The notes: generated from the sequence alone by a model not told the origin. DNA of 64,000 bases from Duganella aquatilis (GCF_009674565.1 NZ_WKJL01000014.1:114455-178454), one strand, 5' to 3'; positions 35,363 through 44,495 are shown, counted from the first letter of the stretch. A program made the numbers and translations.

Positions 35363-37084
35363 GTGAATGCAAAACGTTCCTCTTACTCCGGGCGCATGCG
35401 CGCCGTCGCTGCAGCGCTGCTGATGGCCATGCCGATGGCGATGGCGCAGAACGCGCTCGCGCCAGCCAAAATCCCCAACCTCCCTGCGCTCGGCGGCACC
35501 GAGAGCCAGGACTTGTCGCCGCTGATGGAGCGCAAGCTGGGCGAGGAGATCATGCGCGACATCCGCCGCGACCGCGATTACCTCGACGACGGCCCCATCC
35601 TCGAATACATGAACACCTTCGGCAACGCGCTGGTGGACGCCCGTCCCGGCGCGCGCGGCGAGGCCAAGTACGATTATTTCTTCTTCGTCGTGCGCGATCC
35701 GCAGCTGAATGCGTTCGCGCTGCCGGGCGGCTTCATCGCCGTGCACTCGGCGCTGCTGCTGGCGGCAGAAAATGAGTCGCAACTGGCCTCGGTGCTGGGC
35801 CACGAGATCGGCCACGTGGTACAGCGCCACATCGCCCGCTCCATCGGCCAACAGAAGCAGGATGCGCTGATTCCGCTGGCGGCCATGATTCTGGCGGCGC
35901 TGGCCTCGCGCGCCGGCGGCGATGCGGCCATGGGCGTGTTCCTCGGCGGCCAGGGCATCGCCATCCAGCGGCAGCTGAACTTTGGTCGCGACGCCGAGCG
36001 CGAAGCCGACCGCATCGGTTTCCAGATCATGGGCGAGGCTGGCTTCGACACCACCGGCATGGTGGCCTTCTTCCAGCAGATGCAAAATTCCACGCGCAAT
36101 TACAGCGACCTGGTGCCGGCCTGGCTGCTGACCCACCCGCTGACCACCGAACGCATCGCCGACATCCAGGCGCGCATCCGCGAGCAGCCGTACAAGCAGC
36201 GCCAGGACAGCCTGGACTTTTTCCTGGTGCGTTCGCGCGCCCGCGTGTTGCAGGACCAGACCACCAGCGGCTATGCCGAGGCCAGGATGTTCTTCCAGAC
36301 GCAGATCACGCAGGACAGCTGGCAGCAGAAGGCCGCCGGCCAGTACGGCATGGCGTTCCTGACCATGAAGCAGGGCGACACCGCCGCCGCGCAGAAGTGG
36401 CTGGAGCAGGCGCGCGAAACCGTCAACCGGCCGCCGCCGACCGGCGTGTTCGGCGCGTCGCCGCGCAGCAAGGCGGAATCGATTTTTGCCGCGACGTCGA
36501 TCGAGATCAAGCTGGCGCAGCCGGACAACAAGGAAGTGCTGGCCAAGGCCGTCGAAGAGGCCGACGCGGCGCATCTGAAATTCCCGCTGTCGCGCGGCAT
36601 CGCCCATCAATACGGCGAGGCGCTGCTGGCGGCCGGCAAGCTGGACGAAGCCGGCGCCTACCTGCGCGACCAGGTGCAGCTGTACCGCGAAGATATCGAG
36701 GCCTACGATTTGCTGGCGCAGGTGTATTCCAAGCAGGGCAAGCTGGCCTTGCAGCACATCGCGCTGGCGGAGTCGTACAACCTGCAGGGCGGCGTGATGG
36801 CGGCGCTGGACCAGCTGGGCTACGCGCGCAAGGCGCCGGACGCCTCGTTCTACGACCAGTCGCTGATCGATGCGCGCGAGCGCGAGTGGCAGGCGCGCCG
36901 CCGCGAGGAAATGGGCGACAAGGGCAAGAAGGATATGGCCAACGCCAGCCCGGCGTTCAAGCTGGAAATGAAGTCGTCCGAGAAGGATGCAAAGGACAAC
37001 GGCTTCAATACCTACACCAGTCCGTTCGACCGCATCCGCCAGGCCACCGATCCTATGTCGCCGGCGCCGACGTCGGTACGCTGA
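35363..37084 (+). CDS. bepA: M48 metalloprotease with TPR region (BepA-like)
   Basis: Exported zinc protease of 573 residues, resembling BepA/YfgC, which handles outer-membrane protein assembly. A signal peptide occupies about residues 1-28 (LLMAMPMAMAQ). The catalytic motif HEIGH lies near residue 150 with the third ligand Glu in AEREADRIG near residue 215. After residue 260 the chain is helical with TPR-like repeats (AAQKWLEQARE; GEALLAAGKLDEAGAYLRDQ). The start is GTG at 35363; an internal ATG 11 codons later would shorten the signal. Its last 32 bases overlap the 3' end of the next gene on the other strand. Confidence 0.9.
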   Translation: MNAKRSSYSGRMRAVAAALLMAMPMAMAQNALAPAKIPNLPALGGTESQDLSPLMERKLGEEIMRDIRRDRDYLDDGPILEYMNTFGNALVDARPGARGEAKYDYFFFVVRDPQLNAFALPGGFIAVHSALLLAAENESQLASVLGHEIGHVVQRHIARSIGQQKQDALIPLAAMILAALASRAGGDAAMGVFLGGQGIAIQRQLNFGRDAEREADRIGFQIMGEAGFDTTGMVAFFQQMQNSTRNYSDLVPAWLLTHPLTTERIADIQARIREQPYKQRQDSLDFFLVRSRARVLQDQTTSGYAEARMFFQTQITQDSWQQKAAGQYGMAFLTMKQGDTAAAQKWLEQARETVNRPPPTGVFGASPRSKAESIFAATSIEIKLAQPDNKEVLAKAVEEADAAHLKFPLSRGIAHQYGEALLAAGKLDEAGAYLRDQVQLYREDIEAYDLLAQVYSKQGKLALQHIALAESYNLQGGVMAALDQLGYARKAPDASFYDQSLIDAREREWQARRREEMGDKGKKDMANASPAFKLEMKSSEKDAKDNGFNTYTSPFDRIRQATDPMSPAPTSVR

Positions 37085-37643
37085 CGTAGCCGAAACGCGC
37101 CGCCAGCTGACCGGCGGCGATGCGCTCCACCGCCACGCCGTCCAGGCTCAGCGCGCCTTGCGCGCGGCCGGCTATCCAATCCAGCAGCACCTCATCGGCC
37201 ACCGGTGCATCGTTCATGCGCAGCCGCGGCAGCACGTGGGTGAAGTCGCGATCGTCCAGCTGCGCGACCACCTCACCGCTGCGCAGCACCAGCGCGCCGG
37301 TGTCGGTCAGCAGCGCCGCGTCGAGCGTGCCCAGCGGCGCGCCGGTGTGCAGCAGCCAGCCGGCCGCTGGGTCGGTGCGCACGATGTAGGGCGTGGCTTC
37401 CAATTGCACGTAGACGCGCTGCGGCCCGTTCTGGAAATACCAGCAGCCGCGCTCGTCGGCCGCGTAGTTGCGCGTGATGAAGGCGACCAGCGCGGCGTTG
37501 GTCAGCTTGTCGCCGGGCAGGTGGAGATGCTGCGCGCGTTCGTCGCGCATGCGCCAGTTGCCGCGCGCGTCGAGCGCCAGCCAGCCGTAGCAGTGCGGCA
37601 CATTGGGCCATTTGGCCAGTGCCTGTTTGACGATGTCATCCAT
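37053..37643 (-). CDS. Conserved protein of unknown function (DUF2944-like)
   Basis: 196 residues, probably cytoplasmic, no signal or membrane segment. The opening (WPNVPHCYGWLALDARGNWRMRDE) and the CWYFQNGPQRVYVQLE stretch are typical of a conserved beta-proteobacterial family that I believe is DUF2944; this was not verified. The ATG at 37643 overlaps the stop of the YheT hydrolase gene by 8 bases, indicating cotranscription. Its 3' end overlaps the M48 gene by 32 bases, convergent. Confidence 0.75.
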   Translation of the reverse strand: MDDIVKQALAKWPNVPHCYGWLALDARGNWRMRDERAQHLHLPGDKLTNAALVAFITRNYAADERGCWYFQNGPQRVYVQLEATPYIVRTDPAAGWLLHTGAPLGTLDAALLTDTGALVLRSGEVVAQLDDRDFTHVLPRLRMNDAPVADEVLLDWIAGRAQGALSLDGVAVERIAAGQLAARFGYVSVPTSAPAT

Positions 37644-38592
37644 GTTGCTCCAGGAAGTGGATCAGGCGCTGCGGCAGCCAGCTGATCTGGCCCGGCACGC
37701 CGCCGACGGCAAAGCCGACATGGCCGCCGTGCTCAGGATAGTCCAATACCACGCGCGACGACGCACGCTGCGGCAGATGACGGCCCGGCAGGAAGGGATC
37801 GTTCTTCGCGTTCAGTACCAGCGTCGGCACGGTGATGTCGTTGAGGACGTGCTTGGCGCTGGCGCGGTTCCAGTAGTCGTCGGTGTCGCGGTAGCCGTGC
37901 AGCGGCGCGGTGACCACATTGTCGAAGGCGTACAGGTCGCGCGCCGCATGCAAGGCGTCGAGGTCGAACAGGCCGGGGAACTGCTGTAGTTTGGCTACGC
38001 ACTTCGGTTTCAGCGTTTGCAGGAACATGCGCGTGTAGACCATGTTCAGGCCGCTCGACAGCGAGGCGCCGCCTTGCGCCAGGTCCAGCGGCGCCGACAC
38101 GGCGCAGGCCGCGTTGACGAATTCGGCCTGCTGCTGCGATTCGCCTAGCCAGCGCAGCAGCGCATTGCCGCCCAGCGAAACGCCGGTGGCGTAGAACTTG
38201 CCGCACTCGCCGGCGGCCGCGCGGCGCGCGTGCAGGCGGCGGATGATCCAGTCGATTTCGGCGGCGTCGCCGGAATGGTAGAAGCGCGGTGCGCGGTTGG
38301 CTTCGCCGGAGCAGCCGCGGAAGTGCGGCACCGCGCCGGACCAGCCGCGCGCCTGCACGGCCGCCATCAAGGCGCGCGCGTAGTGGCTGTCGGACGAGCC
38401 CTCCAGGCCGTGGAACAGCACCACGAAGGGCTGGCCCGGCTGGCCGTCGACAAAATCGACATCGATGAAATCACCGTCCGGCGCATCCCAGCGCTCGCGG
38501 CGGAAGCGCACCGGCGGCTTGCGGATGGCCAGCGCCGGATAAATGGTTTGCAGGTGGCCGCTGGGCAGCCAGAATGGTGCGGTGTACTTCAC
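37636..38592 (-). CDS. Alpha/beta hydrolase, YheT family
   Basis: A 318-residue esterase-like protein. Family markers are APFWLPSGHLQTIYPAL at the start, VVLFHGLEGSSDSHYARAL with the oxyanion region, FRGCSGEANR, the nucleophile elbow TGVSLGGNALLRWLGE, ALNAKNDPFLP with the acid residue and YPEHGGHVGF with the catalytic His. The frame is open upstream, but GTG at 38592, 8 bases after the preceding stop, gives the normal N-terminus. Part of a minus-strand run of four genes. Confidence 0.9.
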   Translation of the reverse strand: MKYTAPFWLPSGHLQTIYPALAIRKPPVRFRRERWDAPDGDFIDVDFVDGQPGQPFVVLFHGLEGSSDSHYARALMAAVQARGWSGAVPHFRGCSGEANRAPRFYHSGDAAEIDWIIRRLHARRAAAGECGKFYATGVSLGGNALLRWLGESQQQAEFVNAACAVSAPLDLAQGGASLSSGLNMVYTRMFLQTLKPKCVAKLQQFPGLFDLDALHAARDLYAFDNVVTAPLHGYRDTDDYWNRASAKHVLNDITVPTLVLNAKNDPFLPGRHLPQRASSRVVLDYPEHGGHVGFAVGGVPGQISWLPQRLIHFLEQHG

Positions 38593-38600
38593 GGCCGGAA

Positions 38601-39023
38601 TTAATGCAGGATCTGGCTGTGGGTATCCATCGGCGCCGGGCCGGGCGCCATCGAAACATGGTGCAGCACGATGCGCCAGCCTTTCGGCGTTTTCGCGTAC
38701 ACATTGGTGGCGACCAGGTGCGCCGGATCGCCGCTGGCGGCGGTGATGCCTTCGATCACCGTGTGGACCGAACTCATCAGCGTATGCGTCTCGTGCAGCT
38801 GCGACGGCAGGATGTGCAGCCCGCCGTGCTCCAGGATTGCGGCCCAGGAGGCGCGGATCGCCGCGTGGCCGATCAGCCGCACGCCGCCCGGATGCACGCA
38901 GACGATCTCGTCGTCGTCCGCCCACAGGGCCATCAAAGCTTCCAGGTCGGCGCGGTTGAGGGCGTCGTAAAAGGCCGCTTCGGTTTCAGCGGCGCTGCCG
39001 TTGTGGGTTTTCTTGGATGGCAT
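38601..39023 (-). CDS. SnoaL/NTF2-like small protein
   Basis: 140 residues with the NTF2-like cone fold pattern: TEAAFYDALNRADLEALMALWADDDEIVCVHPGG at the N-terminus, a middle helix-strand part, and ATNVYAKTPKGWRIVLHHVS at the end. Such proteins are ketosteroid-isomerase-like and often have no known substrate. It lies between a zinc-finger gene and yheT in the same orientation. Confidence 0.85.
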   Translation of the reverse strand: MPSKKTHNGSAAETEAAFYDALNRADLEALMALWADDDEIVCVHPGGVRLIGHAAIRASWAAILEHGGLHILPSQLHETHTLMSSVHTVIEGITAASGDPAHLVATNVYAKTPKGWRIVLHHVSMAPGPAPMDTHSQILH

Positions 39024-39041
39024 GGGGGCGGCCGGGCGGGA

Positions 39042-39242
39042 TCAGTGGTGGCCGACCACGGTGCCTGGCTTCAGGCTGTAGGCGGTGCCGCAGTACGGGC
39101 ACTTGGCCACGCCGTGGGCGTCGAATTCCAGGAACACGCGCGGATGGGACGACCACAGCGGCATGGCTGGGTTGGGGCAGTGGGCCGGCAGATCCTTGCC
39201 ATCGAGTTCAACTGCATTGGCGGCGGTGTTTGGGTTGGTCAT
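39042..39242 (-). CDS. Zinc-finger CHCC-type protein
   Basis: 66 residues. HCPNP, the SHPRVFLEFDAHG segment and CPYCGTAY provide the Cys/His ligands of the small CHCC zinc finger related to the complex I accessory protein NDUFS6. GGAG is found 9 bases before the ATG at 39242. The role is unknown; it begins the four-gene minus-strand cluster with the SnoaL, YheT and DUF2944-like genes. Confidence 0.88.
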   Translation of the reverse strand: MTNPNTAANAVELDGKDLPAHCPNPAMPLWSSHPRVFLEFDAHGVAKCPYCGTAYSLKPGTVVGHH

Positions 39243-39312
39243 TTCTTGTGGCTCCGGATGGCTAAGAGAAAAGCACGATTTTAACGGATTCGCGCATCCA
39301 GCAAAAATCGTC

Positions 39313-39325
39313 GGTAAAATAGCGC
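39313..39325 (+). promoter_or_regulatory. Promoter-like element before azlC
   Basis: GGTAAAATAGCGC contains a -10-like TAAAAT. The identical 13 bases occur before pgk at 40476-40488. No clear -35 is visible. Confidence 0.45.
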
Positions 39326-39377
39326 CTCTACAACCCCGGTCCAGCCCGCCATGTGGCAGGAATGCCACAACCATCCC

Positions 39378-40124
39378 ATGACTGAATCGAGCAGCACCGC
39401 CCCGGCGCCATGCGTCGCGGCCCACCACGAACCCTCCTGGCGCGAAGGCGTCAAGACCGGCATGCCCTCGCTGTTTGGCATCGGCGCCTGGGGCCTGGTG
39501 GTCGGCATCGCCATGGTCAAGTCCGGCCTGACCATCCCGCAGGCGCTGGGCATGACGCTGGTGGTGTTTGCCGGTTCGGCCCAGCTGGCCGCGTTGCCGC
39601 TGATCGCCGCCGACGCGCCGGTCTGGGTGATTTTCCTGACCGCGCTGGTGGTCAACCTGCGTTTTGTGATCTTTTCCGCGCTGCTGGCGCCGCACTTCGC
39701 CCACCTGCCGTGGCGCCAGCGCCTGACGCTGGGCTATGTGTCGGGCGACATGACGGTGGCGCTGTTCCTGCAAAAATACCCGTCGGCGGCGCCGCAGGTT
39801 GGCAAGCTGTCCTACCTGAAGGGCTTGCTGTATCCGAACTGGGCCTCGTGGCAGATCGGTTCGATCGCCGGCATCTTCCTCGGCAGCGCCGTGCCGCCGG
39901 AATGGAACCTGAGTTTTGCCGGCACGCTGGCCATCATCTGCGTGATGATCCCGCTGATGGTGGGCCGGCCGGCGCTGTGCGGCGTGCTGGTGGCGGGCGC
40001 GGTGTCGGTGCTGGCGCACGGCCTGCCGTACAAGCTGGGCCTGCTGACGGCGGTGCTGGTCGGCATGCTGAGCGCCATGGTGATTGAGGAAACCGCCGAG
40101 AAATGGAGAAGCAAGCGTGGCTGA
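39378..40124 (+). CDS. azlC: Branched-chain amino acid exporter, large subunit AzlC
   Basis: Inner-membrane permease of about 248 residues exporting branched-chain amino acids with AzlD. Characteristic segments: SLFGIGAWGLVVGIAMVKSG, MTLVVFAGSAQLAALPLI, VVNLRFVIFSALLAPHF and SGDMTVALF. The hydrophobic profile gives six to seven helices. The start is uncertain between ATG 39351 and 39378. Coupled to azlD by an 8-base overlap. Confidence 0.92.
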   Translation: MTESSSTAPAPCVAAHHEPSWREGVKTGMPSLFGIGAWGLVVGIAMVKSGLTIPQALGMTLVVFAGSAQLAALPLIAADAPVWVIFLTALVVNLRFVIFSALLAPHFAHLPWRQRLTLGYVSGDMTVALFLQKYPSAAPQVGKLSYLKGLLYPNWASWQIGSIAGIFLGSAVPPEWNLSFAGTLAIICVMIPLMVGRPALCGVLVAGAVSVLAHGLPYKLGLLTAVLVGMLSAMVIEETAEKWRSKRG

Positions 40125-40449
40125 CTGGGAAATCTGGCTGGTGATCGGGGTGCTGGCGCTGGCCACCGCCACCACGCGCAGCGCGTTCTGGCTGATCGGC
40201 CACCACATCACCATTCCCAAGCGGGTGCAGGAAATGCTGCGCTATGCGCCGGCCTGCGCGCTGGCGGCCATCGTGGCGCCGGACCTGATACTGGCGGCGG
40301 ACGGCCAACCAGTGCTGGACGCCAGCAATCTGAAACTGGTGTCCGGTATTGTCGCGACGATTTATTATTTGCTGCGGCGCAATATGTTGGAAACCATCGT
40401 CTTCGGCATGGTGTTCTTCACGGTGTTAAGGCTGATTTCTGTAACTTAA
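40117..40449 (+). CDS. azlD: Branched-chain amino acid exporter, small subunit AzlD
   Basis: A 110-residue membrane protein with three to four helices: WLVIGVLALATATTRSAFW, RYAPACALAAIVAPDLI and IYYLLRRNMLETIVFGMV. It completes the AzlCD pair. GTG at 40117 with GGAG 9 bases upstream is preferred; the frame is open further up inside azlC. Confidence 0.9.
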   Translation: MADWEIWLVIGVLALATATTRSAFWLIGHHITIPKRVQEMLRYAPACALAAIVAPDLILAADGQPVLDASNLKLVSGIVATIYYLLRRNMLETIVFGMVFFTVLRLISVT

Positions 40450-40475
40450 TAACAGAAAAATCACGTTCGGCTTGC

Positions 40476-40488
40476 GGTAAAATAGCGC
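40476..40488 (+). promoter_or_regulatory. Promoter-like element before pgk
   Basis: GGTAAAATAGCGC with -10-like TAAAAT, 28 bases before the pgk ATG and identical to the element before azlC. The -35 side is weak. Confidence 0.45.
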
Positions 40489-40516
40489 TCTTCCAACAAC
40501 TCGACCTTGGGTAGCC

Positions 40517-41731
40517 ATGTCCGCTGTTCTGAACTTCATCCGTCTGCAAGACCTCATCGATCAAAACGCACTGCAGGGCAAACGCGTTTTCATCCGCGCC
40601 GACCTGAACGTGCCGCAGGATGATGCCGGCAATATCACCGAAGATACCCGCATCCGCGCGTCGGTTCCAGCGATTAAGGCGGCCGTTGCCGCTGGCGCCA
40701 AGGTCATGGTCACGTCCCACCTGGGCCGTCCGACCGAAGGCGAGTTCAAGCCGGAAGACAGCCTGGCGCCGGTCGCCAAGCGCCTGTCCGAGCTGCTGGG
40801 TCAGCCGGTCGAGCTGAAGCAGAACTGGGTGGACGGCGCCGGCCTGGAAGGTCTGCAAGCCGGCCAGGTGGTGCTGCTGGAAAACGTCCGCGTCAACAAG
40901 GGCGAGAAAAAGAACAGCGACGAACTGGCGCAAAAAATGGCTGCTTTGTGCGACATCTACGTCAATGACGCCTTCGGCACCGCCCACCGCGCGGAAGCCT
41001 CGACGCACGGCATCGCCAAGTTCGCGCCGGTCGCGGCCGCCGGCCCGCTGCTGGCAGCCGAGCTGGACGCGCTGGGCAAGGCGCTGGGCGCGCCGGCCCG
41101 CCCGCTGCTGGCGATTGTCGCCGGCTCGAAAGTGTCCTCCAAGCTGTCGATCCTGAAGGCGCTGGCCGACAAGGTCGACAACCTGATCGTCGGCGGCGGC
41201 ATCGCCAACACCTTCATGAAGGCGGTCGGCCTGAACATCGGCAAGTCGCTGGTCGAGAACGACCTGGTCGACGAAGCCAAGGCCATCATCGACATCATGG
41301 CCAAGCGCGGCGCCCAGGTGCCGATTCCGGTCGACGTGGTGTGCGCCAAGGAGTTCTCGCCCACCGCCGCGGCCACCGTCAAGGACGTCAAGGACGTGGC
41401 CGACGACGACATGATCCTGGATATCGGTCCGAAGACCGCCGCCCAGCTGGCCGCGCAGATCGCTGCCGCCGGCACCGTGGTGTGGAACGGCCCGGTCGGC
41501 GTGTTCGAGTTCGACCAGTTCGGCGAAGGCACCAAGACGCTGGCGCTGGCCATCGCCCAGTCCAAGGCGTTTTCGATCGCCGGCGGCGGCGACACGCTGG
41601 CGGCGATTGCCAAGTACAACATCAGCGAGCAGGTGGGCTATATTTCCACCGGCGGCGGCGCTTTCCTGGAGTTCCTGGAAGGTAAGGTGCTGCCGGCGGT
41701 CGAGATCCTGACCCAGCGCGCTGCGAAGTAA
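40517..41731 (+). CDS. pgk: Phosphoglycerate kinase
   Basis: Glycolytic enzyme making ATP from 1,3-bisphosphoglycerate. The 404 residues show the signature RVFIRADLNVPQDD, TSHLGRPTEGE, LLENVRVNKGEKKN, ALAIVAGSKVSSKLSILKAL-type helix, the hinge GGGIANTFMKA and the C-terminal GGGDTLAAI with the nucleotide-binding Gly run. Followed by pyk and fba in the same direction. Confidence 0.97.
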   Translation: MSAVLNFIRLQDLIDQNALQGKRVFIRADLNVPQDDAGNITEDTRIRASVPAIKAAVAAGAKVMVTSHLGRPTEGEFKPEDSLAPVAKRLSELLGQPVELKQNWVDGAGLEGLQAGQVVLLENVRVNKGEKKNSDELAQKMAALCDIYVNDAFGTAHRAEASTHGIAKFAPVAAAGPLLAAELDALGKALGAPARPLLAIVAGSKVSSKLSILKALADKVDNLIVGGGIANTFMKAVGLNIGKSLVENDLVDEAKAIIDIMAKRGAQVPIPVDVVCAKEFSPTAAATVKDVKDVADDDMILDIGPKTAAQLAAQIAAAGTVVWNGPVGVFEFDQFGEGTKTLALAIAQSKAFSIAGGGDTLAAIAKYNISEQVGYISTGGGAFLEFLEGKVLPAVEILTQRAAK

Positions 41732-41752
41732 GTAAATAGCACGGTCGTGCTT

Positions 41753-41828
41753 TGTAGCAAATTAACAGTAGAATCCAGGTAATGCCTTGGGAGAGCATCA
41801 AATTTGTAGCAAACCTACAGATTTGATG
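41753..41828 (+). promoter_or_regulatory. Two HexR-like palindromes and a hairpin before pyk
   Basis: TGTAGCAAACCTACA (41805-41819) is a TGTAG-N5-CTACA palindrome, and TGTAGCAAATTAACA (41753-41767) is a related site. The first is the core of a longer inverted repeat, CATCAAATTTGTAG against CTACAGATTTGATG with a 5-base loop (41796-41828, one mismatch). The position ahead of pyk and the 15-base form recall HexR operators of the TGTAAT-N3-ATTACA kind. It could also be a pgk terminator hairpin. Confidence 0.5.
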
Positions 41829-41900
41829 TTCAAACCACAATAAACCCTGGTTTCCGCGCCGCGCGGGAACTGTTCGCATGACCTACCGCTAAGGAATACT

Positions 41901-43349
41901 ATGTCTCGTAGCACCAAAATTGTCGCCACGATCGGCCCAGCTTCTACCGACTTCAACGTACTGGTCAAAATGATACGTGCCGGTGTGGATGTCGTACGCC
42001 TGAATTTCTCGCACGGCAAGGCGCAGGACCACATCGACCGCGCCCGCCTGGTGCGCGAAGCCGCCGCCGAATGTGGCCGCGAAGTGGCGATCATGGCGGA
42101 CATGCAGGGACCGAAAATCCGCGTCGGCAAGTTTGAGAGCGGCAAGATCGAACTGGCCAAGGGCGACAAGTTCATCCTCGACGCCAAGTGGGGCGAGAAC
42201 GGCGAACTGGGCAACCAGGAGCGCGTCGGCCTCGACTACAAGGCGCTGCCGCAGGACGTGCGTCCGGACGACCAGCTGCTGCTGAACGACGGCCTGATCG
42301 TGCTGGTGGTGGAAAAAGTGGTGGGCAGCGAGATTTATACCGTGGTCAAGATCGGCGGCGAGCTGTCCAACAACAAGGGCATCAACCGCCTGGGCGGCGG
42401 CCTGACGGCGCCGGCGCTGACCGCCAAGGACATGGAAGACATCAAGACGGCCATGAGCTTCCAGGCCGACTATCTGGCGATTTCCTTCCCGAAAAGCGCC
42501 ACCGACATGGAAATGGCGCGCCAACTGGCCAACATCGCCGGCGAGCCGTTCGGCCACAAGCCGATGATGATCGCCAAGATCGAGCGCGCTGAAGCGATCC
42601 CGCTGCTGCAGGAGATCCTCGACGCCTCGGACGGCATCATGGTGGCGCGTGGCGACCTGGCCGTGGAAGTGGGCAACGCCGCCGTGCCGGCGCTGCAGAA
42701 GCGCATGATCCGCATGGCGCGCGAGTCGAACAAGCTGGCGATCACCGCGACCCAGATGATGGAGTCGATGATCTTCAACGCCGTGCCGACCCGTGCCGAA
42801 GTCTCGGACGTGGCCAACGCCGTGCTGGACGGCACCGACGCCGTGATGACGTCGGCCGAGACCGCATCGGGCCGCTATCCGATCGAAACCGTGGAAATGA
42901 TGGCCGCCATTTGCGTGGAAGCCGAGCAGTCCGAGTACAACAAGCTGGACGCCGACTTCCTCAACGCCACCTTCACCCGCATCGACCAGTCGATCGCCTA
43001 CGGCGCGCTGTTCACCGCGCACCACCTGGCGGTGAAGGCCATCGTGGCGCTGACCGAGTCCGGTTCGACCGCGCTGTGGATGAGCCGTCACAACATCGAT
43101 ACGCCGATTTACGCGCTGACGCCAAGCACCACCACCTTGCGCAAGGCGGCGCTGTATCGCAACGTGAAGGCATACAATTTGCTTCAACAAGGCGACAGCG
43201 CCGCGGTGCTGAAACAGGCCGAAGATCTGCTGGTCGAGCACGGCATCGTCAAGAAGGGCGACCTGATCGTCATGACCTGGGGCGAGCCGATGGGCCAGGT
43301 CGGCGGCACCAATGCGCTGAAGATCGTCAAGGTCGGCGAATTTAGTTAA
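41901..43349 (+). CDS. pyk: Pyruvate kinase
   Basis: Final ATP-forming step of glycolysis. The 482-residue protein begins with RSTKIVATIGPAS, has the substrate-binding VVRLNFSHGKAQDH, MADMQGPKIRVG, the catalytic motif MMIAKIERAEAI with the active Lys, VARGDLAVEVG, ATQMMESMI and the metal-binding TSAETASGRYP, then a regulatory C-terminal domain with ALTESGSTALWMSRH. A leader of about 170 bases holds HexR-like palindromes. Confidence 0.97.
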   Translation: MSRSTKIVATIGPASTDFNVLVKMIRAGVDVVRLNFSHGKAQDHIDRARLVREAAAECGREVAIMADMQGPKIRVGKFESGKIELAKGDKFILDAKWGENGELGNQERVGLDYKALPQDVRPDDQLLLNDGLIVLVVEKVVGSEIYTVVKIGGELSNNKGINRLGGGLTAPALTAKDMEDIKTAMSFQADYLAISFPKSATDMEMARQLANIAGEPFGHKPMMIAKIERAEAIPLLQEILDASDGIMVARGDLAVEVGNAAVPALQKRMIRMARESNKLAITATQMMESMIFNAVPTRAEVSDVANAVLDGTDAVMTSAETASGRYPIETVEMMAAICVEAEQSEYNKLDADFLNATFTRIDQSIAYGALFTAHHLAVKAIVALTESGSTALWMSRHNIDTPIYALTPSTTTLRKAALYRNVKAYNLLQQGDSAAVLKQAEDLLVEHGIVKKGDLIVMTWGEPMGQVGGTNALKIVKVGEFS

Positions 43350-43366
43350 TCAAGTCCGGCAGTGCT

Positions 43367-43389
43367 GCCCTCGCAGGTATGACGAGGGC
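43367..43389 (+). terminator. Hairpin between pyk and fba
   Basis: GCCCTCG and CGAGGGC pair over 7 bp around a 9-base loop. A T-run (TTTTTTATTG) comes about 20 bases later. It may weaken transcription or regulate fba rather than stop it fully. Confidence 0.45.
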
Positions 43390-43430
43390 ATGGCTCCGGC
43401 AACCAGTTTTTTATTGTTTGGAGATTTACC

Positions 43431-44495
43431 ATGTCCCTCGTATCCATGCGTCAACTGCTGGACCATGCTGCTGAAAACGGCTATGGCATCCCTGCGTTCA
43501 ACGTCAACAATCTGGAACAAGTGCAGGCCATCATGGCTGCCGCCGATGCGCTGAACGCACCGGTCATCATGCAAGCCTCGGCCGGCGCCCGCAAGTACGC
43601 CGGTGAAGCCTTCCTGCGTCACCTGATCGACGCCGCCATCGAAGCCTACCCGCACATCCCGGTCGTCATGCACCAGGACCACGGCCAGTCGCCGGCGGTC
43701 TGCATGGCCGCCATCCGTTCGGGCTTCAGCTCGGTGATGATGGACGGTTCGCTGGAAGCCGACGGCAAGTCGGTCGCTTCCTACGAATACAACGTCGACG
43801 TGTCGAAAGAAGTGGTCAAGTTCTCGCACGCCATCGGCGTCACGGTGGAAGCCGAACTGGGCGTGCTCGGTTCGCTGGAAACCATGAAGGGCGACAAGGA
43901 AGACGGCCACGGCGCCGACGGCACCATGACCCGCGAACAGCTGCTGACCGACGTGGCCCAGGCCGCCGACTTCGTGCAGCGCACCCAGTGCGACGCGCTG
44001 GCGATCGCCATCGGCACCTCGCACGGCGCCTACAAGTTCACCCGCAAGCCGACCGGCGACATCCTGGCCATCGACCGCATCAAGGAAATCCACGCGCGCA
44101 TCCCGAACACCCACCTGGTGATGCACGGTTCGTCGTCGGTGCCGCAGGAACTGCTGGCCATCATCCGCGAATTCGGCGGCGACATGAAGGAAACCTACGG
44201 CGTGCCGGTGGAAGAAATCCAGGAAGGCATCCGTCACGGCGTGCGCAAGATCAACATCGACACCGACATCCGCCTGGCGATGACGGCCGCAACCCGTAAA
44301 TTCCTGTTCGAGAACCCTTCGAAGTTCGACCCGCGCGACTTCCTGAAGCCGGCCCGCGCCGCCGCCGAACAAATCGTTCGCGCCCGTTTCCAGGCCTTCG
44401 GCTGCGAAGGCCAGGCTTCGAAAATCAAGGCAATTCCGCTGGAAAAAATGGCGGAGCGCTACAAAGCCGGCGAGCTGGCCCAGATTGTGAAGTAA
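43431..44495 (+). CDS. fba: Fructose-bisphosphate aldolase, class II
   Basis: Zinc-dependent aldolase, 354 residues. Zinc and substrate motifs: MHQDHGQSPAVC with the paired His/Asp, TVEAELGVLGSLE, GTSHGAYKF, and VMHGSSSVPQELL with another ligand His, then GVRKINIDTDIRLA. GGAG lies 8 bases before the ATG. Its terminator precedes purC. Confidence 0.97.
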   Translation: MSLVSMRQLLDHAAENGYGIPAFNVNNLEQVQAIMAAADALNAPVIMQASAGARKYAGEAFLRHLIDAAIEAYPHIPVVMHQDHGQSPAVCMAAIRSGFSSVMMDGSLEADGKSVASYEYNVDVSKEVVKFSHAIGVTVEAELGVLGSLETMKGDKEDGHGADGTMTREQLLTDVAQAADFVQRTQCDALAIAIGTSHGAYKFTRKPTGDILAIDRIKEIHARIPNTHLVMHGSSSVPQELLAIIREFGGDMKETYGVPVEEIQEGIRHGVRKINIDTDIRLAMTAATRKFLFENPSKFDPRDFLKPARAAAEQIVRARFQAFGCEGQASKIKAIPLEKMAERYKAGELAQIVK

